Source: Lamellibrachia columna (Eukaryota > Annelida > Polychaeta > Sabellida > Siboglinidae). From it: 64,000 nt of DNA. This document shows, piece by piece, positions 56,703-64,000 of this stretch. Where the stretch lies: NCBI GenBank assembly GCA_963662155.1, contig OY759264.1:18353642-18417641 (forward strand), read 5' to 3'. Made by a program: the position numbers and the translations under genes. Under the pieces are notes generated by a model. It saw nothing but the letters and a program-made list of their open reading frames with translations, made no database searches and was not told where the DNA came from. Positions within the stretch are counted from its first letter, which is position 1, and every line of letters starts with the position of its first letter.

Positions 56703-58669
56703 TAAAACTCTCCATCACCATAGGAAGCTCCCCCTTCAGCCTGTGCAAGCATGTCTTGCTGACGAATCCTGTGAAGACAGCGATGTTCACGGTTCTTTCG
56801 ATCTTGCGCGTCGGCTTTCCTTCTCATCAACGCCAGTCACTCCTTGTCTTTTGCCTGTGTCAGCTTCACAAGGGCTTTACCATGTCGAAAGCCCAACGCT
56901 GCTTTTGTTTCTTTCACGGTCTTCTCTGAGCCCTGGTTGAACTCGCCGACAGCCATGGCAGCGCCAGCTTCCACCCGCAGTTTTCCGACAAGACAAGACA
57001 AGTGAGTCTTCAAACACTTCCGCCAGAGGACGGAGTGTACGCTTTCGTTCGGGTTCTGGGTCGTTCCCCTGAGACAACGACGGAGCAGGTTCTCATCACC
57101 CAGACGCACATAGATGGCCTTCACGAACTGGCCGGCTTCCCGTGACAGTGGCGTGCCGACGTTGTCTTTGTGTGGCCCTGGTCGCTCGCCCTTCGCAACT
57201 GCTCGTCTGTAAAAACACCACTTGGACAGCGATCATGATGCGGGTCTTCATCCGTTGAAAGGGCGTGGAGGAACGTGGCGAACACTGCATTCCTCATGGC
57301 ATCCAGATTCCCAGGGTGGCTTCGTATGGCATTGCCATAGTACTTGGTGAGCTTTGTGATAGTAGCAGCCGTTAGCTTGCCGTAGCCCCTGCCACCAGTG
57401 ACCACTCCTTCCTGTCGACCCTCAGCTGCGACTTTCCTCAAAGCTGTAACCAACCTCTTCGACACGTGGTTGATACACTCTTCTTTTGTAATCGTGCAGT
57501 CTTCGCCGTAAACGTTCAGGGAAACGAGGTGGTTGAATGTTTTCGCATCGCCGTCCGACAACACAGTGACGTATCGGAAGCCATGCCTCAGGATCTCCGC
57601 AATGGCTGCATGCATTCCACCAGGAGTGCCCTCAAAGTTCTTGTTGCAAACATGGCTTGCCTTCCATGTTGCGTAGTCTGCGCTGGCTTTGTCCATGTGG
57701 TCCCCCACAGTGGTACAGCCATGGCAGTACAAATTCAATACTTCGTAGTCGATCACCAAGTGGGTGATCAAGTCGATGACGCTGCCATATCCGTAGTATG
57801 ACTTGTGGCCTCGCGTCATCCAGGATGCATCATACGACACATAGATGTCTCTCACATTCTCTGGAGCGAGATCTGAAGAGAGATCTGCGTACGCCTGTCT
57901 CACACAGACAGCTGCAGCGTTGAGACAAGTAGTCACTGCGTCTACCACTGCTACAGCTACTTCTTTCTGGTGTCTCACGTACGTTTTCTGGTTGATGCAG
58001 GGTTAATCCAGCCACCAACAAAGCCGTTGCAGTCCAGAAAATCCAACCCCAGTGTCCATGGTTCCTGTCACCATTCCCCTTGTTGTAGCAAACGGTGCCC
58101 TACTAGGCCGATTACCAATCCGCTCCGAAGACAGTGTTTCACTGCAGACGTTTTTACAAACGGTACAAACAGTGCGAAAATCCACAACAGGTCCCTTGTG
58201 TTTGTCAATGACAACAACTGTCAAATCTCACTGGCAGACTGGGCACGGAAGATTCCGGACAAGTTTCTTCAACCTAACAACTTGTACGAATAGACAACTG
58301 TCGTCAGTCACGGGAGGGTGGGTTTCGCCGTCGTCATCGCCGGATTCGTCATCGGATTCTGTGTTCATCAAGTCGAACTTTCTCTTCGACGAAGATGCAA
58401 TGGCGGGTTCGACGACAACGGCGCCGACTTTCGACGAAGACGCGATGGGGGTTGGATGACAGCGCTGACGTTACCAGCTTGCTGATCCCCAGCGCCAGCG
58501 CAAATGTCTATTTCACCCGGTTCAGTGTAGCTTTCGCTCACCACCACGCTGGCGATGTTGGTCGATTGTTTTGCTTTTCCCGTGCAGATTTCAGCTGCAC
58601 ATGACGAGATCGCTTCCTCGACCAATACGCTTTCGTCGTACTCCGTTTAACTCCACGATCTCTCGGCAT
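56703..58669 (-). pseudogene. Mutator-like transposase (marine-invertebrate type), decayed
   Basis: Starts at MPRDRGVKRSTTKAYW (58669). A Zn-finger-like region follows in another frame (VRNLPCPVCQ, then VCTVCKNV), then GVGFSGLQRLCWWLD and the catalytic part VRDIYVSYDASWMTRGHKSY, GSVIDLITHLVIDYEVLNLY, CHGCTTVGDHMDKAS and RYVTVLSDGDAKTFNHLV. The C-terminus has NPNESVHSVLWRKCLK and, after a frameshift near 56840, a tail ending GGASYGDGEF. The family is the Mutator-like transposase domain group. In-frame stops (TGA near 58228, TAA at 58003-58005) and at least three frameshifts mean it is not functional as read. The DDE-type core, 57121-57978, is open for 285 codons. Two histone-type stem-loops follow the stop. 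Confidence 0.85.
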
Positions 58670-59190
58670 CTCGAACACAAATCACGTACTTATAACTGAA
58701 TAATTACTTCGCAAAAACAACAGCCGCCATATTGTTACGCCGGAGCTTGCCGAAGCATGCCGGAGAGGGTCAAAGATCCGCCATTGGCTAATCAGAATCA
58801 AGATAGCACGAATCTGCGCAGCAGCTGGCCATAAAAGGAAATGTCCGTACATATGTAGCTCGCATTCTAACGCTGATTGGCTGCATACTAATGAGTGTTT
58901 ACGGATGTCGATCAGGCCATCTTGTAGCCAGGTCATTGTGCTAAATTTATATATCCAACATGGCAGACTTGGGTGTGGAAAAGTATCGGTAACTAAGGAG
59001 TGAAATATGCCTAATTTCCGCATTTGTTAGCAAGACAAAGGAAAGCTCAATAAGACTGGTGATCAAATAGAATATTTTATTCATATATACACACATATAT
59101 ATTCACATTATTTAACCGGAACTTAAAGATAATATATTTTTGTAACGAAATACGTTGACAAAAAATTTCACTAAATATCGTCAAAAATCG
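58670..59190. other. Upstream region of transposase relic; nothing firm
   Basis: Contains ATTGG/CCAAT-like and YY1-like (gccgccatattg, near 58722) motifs that could belong to its promoter. No inverted-repeat end of the transposon was found. Confidence 0.35.
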
Positions 59191-59199
59191 TAAACTTCT

Positions 59200-59530
59200 A
59201 GGCGCATGTCTAAATATACAATCCTTTTTAACATTGTACAAAGCGTACATTAGACCACACCTTCAGTTCTGTGTGCCTAGCAAAAAAGTACAGCGCAGAG
59301 CCACTGACCTAGTAGCCAACAGAGTACCATAGATGATGAAAGACTAAGACACTCGGGACTCTACTCACTGTACTGCCAACGTCAGAGTGGAAACGTATTC
59401 GAAACTTACAAGATATTAAATCGATGGGATCACGTTGACGCTGGACATTCATACCATTCAGCATTTTTCTTGACTTCTCAAAGGCGTTTGATCATGCAAA
59501 GCTATTGAACAAATTTAGATATTACGGTTA
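59200..59530 (+). mobile_element. Rearranged CR1-like LINE pieces
   Basis: Encodes, with stops, ERLRHSGLYSLYCQRQSGNV and FETYKILNRWDHVDAG (LINE C-terminus), followed at 59466-59527 by FLDFSKAFDHAKLLNKFRYYG-type RT sequence. The normal order is reversed, so two fragments have been joined. Confidence 0.7.
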
Positions 59531-59535
59531 CTTAC

Positions 59536-60027
59536 TTAGTCCTCTTCGCTCAAAGTAGAGCATAGGGCCAAAACGACTCTTTTCCAACGCGCTCTGTTAT
59601 TTGCTGCTTTATTCATCTCTTTCCAGGTGGTTCCATGTGTCCTTACTTCCTCGGCTATTGATCTCCTCCAAGTAGTTTTGGGTCTGCCTGTTTTTCTTTT
59701 TCCTTGTGAATTCCAGTCTAAGGCTTGTATCGTGACATTGTTGGTTTGTTTTCGGAGGATGTGTCCTATCCATGTCCATTTTCTTCTTGCAATCTCTCTC
59801 CTGATACGGTGTTGGTCTGTCATCCTCCAGATTTTTTGTTCTGTGGTTTTATCTTGCCATTTGGTTTTCAGGATATATCTCAAACATTTGTTAATGCATG
59901 TTTGTAGCATTCGTGTTGTTGTCTTGGTTACTCTCCATGTCTCAGAGCCATACAGCAGCACACTTTTCACGTTGGTGTTGAATATTCTGATCTTGTTTCG
60001 TGTTGAGAAAGATGACGTGTTCCACAC
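59536..60027 (-). pseudogene. RTE-like LINE C-terminal ORF
   Basis: 163-codon open frame: TRNKIRIFNTNVKSVLLYGS, MLQTCINKCLRYILKTKWQD, IARRKWTWIGHILRKQTNN and GKRKTGRPKTTWRRSIAEEV. This is the RT C-terminal region of the RTE-like element, open at its start where a frameshift separates it from the palm. It closely parallels 30190-30579. Confidence 0.85.
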
Positions 60028-61740
60028 TGTCTTTAAAAGCTGAATGCATGCCTGGCCTTTGCAATCCTGTTGTTGACATCTTCATCTGTTCCTCCTTTGT
60101 CTGCCACTATACTTCCCAGATAGGTGGATTTATTGTCCTCCTCCATATATTTTCCCTTCATCTGTACCTTAGCTTGTTGTGTACTCTTTACCTTTAGTAC
60201 TTTGTTTTGTTTTCTGTATGTTTATTTTCAAGCCTGTCTTTTCTGCTTCCGTCAGTTTGCTTGACATCGTTTGCATTTGCTTGTGTATATGTGATAGTAG
60301 GCAGATGTCGTCTACAAAATCTAAATCATCCAACTGTTCAGTGAATGTCCACTGGATGGAATGTTGGCCCTGTTTAACAGTCTCTCTCATTATCCATTCT
60401 ATCACTATGATAAATATTAACTGTGATAAGATGCACCCCTGTCTTACACCAGTCTTTACTTCAAATGTTTCAGACAATTTTCCATTATGGATGACTTGGC
60501 AGGTGGAGTTTTCTGGATTAGTGTCACAAACTTTATTGGTATTCCATAGTGATGCATCAGCATCCAGAAAACGTCTCTGTCTACACTATTAAAAGCTTTT
60601 TCTTGAAGTCTATGAAATTAATATATAGGGGAGACTGCCACTCGATTGATTGTTCTATGATTGCTCTCAGTGTAGCAATATGATCAGTGCATGATTTGTT
60701 TTTCCGAAAACCAGCTTGTTCTTCACGTACTTTTCGTCCAGTGCTCCCTTCAGTCTCTCCAATAGTAGCGTGTGAAGACTTTACTTGGTACTGATAGGAG
60801 TGTGATTCCTCTCTAGTTCTTGCACATTCCCAAGCCACCTTTTTTGCAGTTTTATAAGCTATCCGATTTTCCATTCTGTTGGGATCTTCAGGAATAGATG
60901 GTGCAACATATCCGGTGTTGTTATCGGGTCTGCTTTCAGAGTCTCTGGTGGTATGCCGTCTGATCCTGGCGTCTTTCCGTCGTTTAACATCTTCAGCGCT
61001 TTACTTATTTCAGCCTTCGAAGGTGGATTTGTGTTAACACTTAACAACATTTCTGCTATTGGTATGTCTGGTCTTTCTGCTGGTGGATCTCTGTTGAGGA
61101 TTTCTTTGAAATGTTCTTCCCATCTTTATCTTTGGTCGGCTTCCTTGTTTATGGTTCTTCCTTCCTTGTCTTTCACTGGTTTTGAAGGATTTCTTCTTTT
61201 CCCCGCTAGTGTTCTTGTTATATCGTAGAGTTCCTACATGTTACTTCTGTGCGCTGTCATTTCAGCTTGTGTTGCTGGGTCATTGATGTAGTTTTGTTTG
61301 TCTTTTCTTGCGCTCTTCTTGACTGCTTTGTTTAGTTGCCAGTATTTTGCTTGATGTTCTTGTTTCTCTCCCACTGTCTCACATCGATTGACCATTTGTT
61401 TCATTTGTTTCATTTGTTTCCGTTCTTTGGTCAACGTCCATGTTGCTGTTGATAGCCACACTTTGTGTTTTCTCTTCCTTTTGCCTAGGACATCTTTGTA
61501 TGTTTCTTTCCAAGTTTCTCGTAGTGTGACCCAGGCAATGTCTATGGAGTCCTCTGCCATATCATGTAGGGCTTCAAACCTGTTTCTCACAGCACAGTTG
61601 AACTCAAGTTTTTTTTCTCTTGACTTTAGTTTGTGAACAGTGTACTGTTGTTGTGGTTTAATTGCTGTTGTCTGCGTATTTCTTCAGCTTAATTCTCACA
61701 CTTCCCAGTAGGATCTGACGGATCTACTCTGAATTTATTT
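59536..61740 (-). mobile_element. RTE/BovB-like LINE, 5' truncated, several breaks
   Basis: Minus-strand element of the same family as 30186-30590. Order: linker (RKRKHKVWLSTATWTLTKER, 61590-61234), NTNPPSKAEISKALKMLNDG and KTPGSDGIPPETLK (61050-60930), REEQAGFRKNKSCTDHIATL and LYINFIDFKK (60760-60600), FEVKTGVRQGCILSQLIFII and LDDLDFVDDICLLSH (60477-60290), then the C-terminus. The catalytic box is F-V-D-D. The endonuclease is missing. Frame breaks lie between all parts. Confidence 0.85.
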
Positions 61741-62339
61741 AAAAGTTATTTAAACAGTCGGGTTCAATATGTCGAATTTGAAAATGCTAAACTGGAAAAT
61801 AACTCCAAATATACACAATCATAATACAAAGTGTACAACTGATATATACTCATTCTGAACTAAACACGAATTTTCCAAAAGGTGTCTTAGATATAGCTTG
61901 TCACATGTTATTAATAATACCCCAAAGCTAGTTATAAGAAGAGAGGAACTCACAATTTTCGAGGTTTTGCAAATTATACAACAAATAATTTCTTACAAAA
62001 ATATGAAGATACCTGCTCAATACTAAACTGCTATACTACTATAAAAAATATATATACTAAATCAGTAATACATTTACGAGACAATTATCTATTACAATTT
62101 ATATTACACATTATCATATATATTTCAATATATACACTCCACTATTCGTGCACGCTCTTTCTCCTTCACACACGCCCATAATCTTTTGCATGAATGAGTT
62201 CGTTAATTATAGTTCATTGGTGGCTCCGATCAAAGCGACTGTTTTATAGGAGTCACTAACCCTTTATTAATTAACATATTAATGAATATTTTGTTTCTAT
62301 CACTCAATTTGGTTTTGTATTGTAAGCGGGGTCAAAATA
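61741..62339. other. No gene recognised
   Basis: AT-rich sequence without features I can support. Confidence 0.4.
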
Positions 62340-63245
62340 AACGTTCTTGTTCTTGTAAAGTAGAATGCCAAAAAATGCAAATCACCCCTCGCAAATTACC
62401 CCTCGAAATCAGTTGCATAAATTTCAGCAAGACATCCGACAGCATCCACAAACCGTCAGTGTGGATAATCGAAGTCTCGTACGGAATCCCACCAAATATG
62501 GAATCCGTAACCTTATTATGTAAAAAAACAGAATATAGCTACGACTGGTTCCGAATGGTGACAGGTGTCAGACAAGGCTACATCCGTTTTCCCCTCCTCT
62601 TCGCCGTGGCCATCGACTGTGTTCTATGTCTGGCAACCAGAGGCAATCGGTGTATAGTGTGGGTTGAGGAGGCGTATTTGTCAGACTTAGACTTTGACGA
62701 TGACATCGGCTCTCTCTAAGACAGCGCCCTAAGCCTCCAACGTCTGGGGGGGGGGGGGTTCAACCATTCACATCTGTTTTTACCAACCAGAACAAAGTGG
62801 AAACAGTAGAACACTTCATCTGAATCGACAGTTCCTCCAGTAACCAAGAAATGTTCGACAATTAGCTAAAATGCACATTAAGGAACTCAAACGTTCAACT
62901 AACCCTCCTCTACTGAGGTGAAACATGTCACCTCAAAACAAGTCAAGAAAAGAAACTTTTCGACATTAAATGCCTTGCAATATCTTGGACATTCACAGGA
63001 TCGATTGTATGTCGAAGAGATCCGAACAACCTCCAGTCTCATCCACTATCTGTAGATGGCTCGGCCATGTCACGAGGCTTCACCGACTATACCTATTCTT
63101 GCCCACCAAACATCACGGTGGATTCCAGCTGACCAGAGGTGGAGAGGACGACCGAGAATGAACTGGTGCAGACCGTCGTCCGCTGGTCAACGGAAGTTAC
63201 GATGCTAGCTGTTGATCGATCCAAGTGGAGCGGTAAGTCGTGCAT
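62340..63245 (+). mobile_element. LINE RT fragment, strongly decayed
   Basis: Plus-strand pieces: INFSKTSDSIHKPSVWIIEV, WFRMVTGVRQGYIRFPLLFA and LSDLDFDDDIGSL (the catalytic box F-A-D-D reads F-D-D-D), then a C-terminal region with WSTEVTMLAVDRSKWSG. A poly-G run of ten or more lies at about 62748-62758. Many stops. Confidence 0.7.
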
Positions 63246-63529
63246 CTCTTGATGCGGGAGCGGATAAGTCTATATAAACGCAGCATAACTAGTTATACAA
63301 AGTATCATTTTAATATAGGTTTATTTATCTGCATCAATGGTTTCGGTTTCTTTCTGATTGTTCAATTCATGCTCAATGCGGGATTTTTGACCTCGTTGAG
63401 CAACCCATATCATTTATTTATGTAGATTCGCACTGCTTAGTTTAAAGGCAAAACACGCTAAATGAGGGTCGAGCACATTGTAATTTCAAAACAGTTTTGT
63501 TAAACACCATAATACGTACATGCACACAC

Positions 63530-64000
<471 letters not shown>

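Noticed and set aside
56837..57124. Histone gene upstream of the stem-loops
   Set aside because: The minus-strand coding sequence before the stem-loops is the Mutator-like transposase C-terminus (NPNESVHSVLW), not a histone.

Overview
The window is from a eukaryotic nuclear genome, almost certainly a marine invertebrate. The sequence does not show which phylum. The signs are a spliced multi-exon gene with GT/AG introns, many non-LTR retrotransposons (CR1-like, L2-like, RTE/BovB-like), a Penelope-like element, a THAP-domain relic, a Mutator-like transposase relic, and long (TA)n, (CA)n, (GCAC)n and trinucleotide arrays. No bacterial-type operons are present.

The only intact host gene I can support is on the + strand from about 9386 to 49087. 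Ten exons join in consistent phase and encode the last 474 residues of an IRE1/RNase L-type protein: a Ser/Thr kinase domain followed by a KEN endoribonuclease domain. Glycine loop, VAVK, HRDLKPSN, DFG and the KEN R-N-x-x-H-H motif are all present. Its 5' part lies upstream of 9386 and was not found. The introns are filled with mobile elements.

Layout: 1-1450, (TA)n and CR1-like mosaic. 1454-1912, first copy of an unclassified interspersed repeat. 2316-2697, THAP pseudogene. 3394-6783, an RTE-like LINE between roughly 75-bp inverted repeats. 7040-8570, CR1-like LINE. 9386-49087, the kinase-KEN gene with its TE-filled introns. These hold a Penelope-like element (15014-17692), a 3.55-kb insertion carrying satellites and many predicted transcription-factor sites inside a CR1-like LINE (23318-26868), an L2-like LINE with nested insertions (29165-34470), a full-length LINE nested in another LINE with a 7-bp target duplication (37891-41434), a long-TIR MITE (41878-42605) and a degenerate CR1-like LINE (43505-46010). 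From 49088 to 64000 there are only TE relics, tandem repeats and a decayed Mutator-like transposase (56703-58669, minus strand), whose stop codon is followed by two exact histone-type 3' stem-loops.

The main points for follow-up are the 23318-26868 composite insertion (heat-shock elements, nuclear-receptor direct repeats, CRE/E-box/octamer modules, CTCF-like cores, NRF1 and ETS sites), the histone stem-loops on the transposase, and the kinase-KEN gene itself. All calls come from reading the sequence; nothing was aligned to a database.
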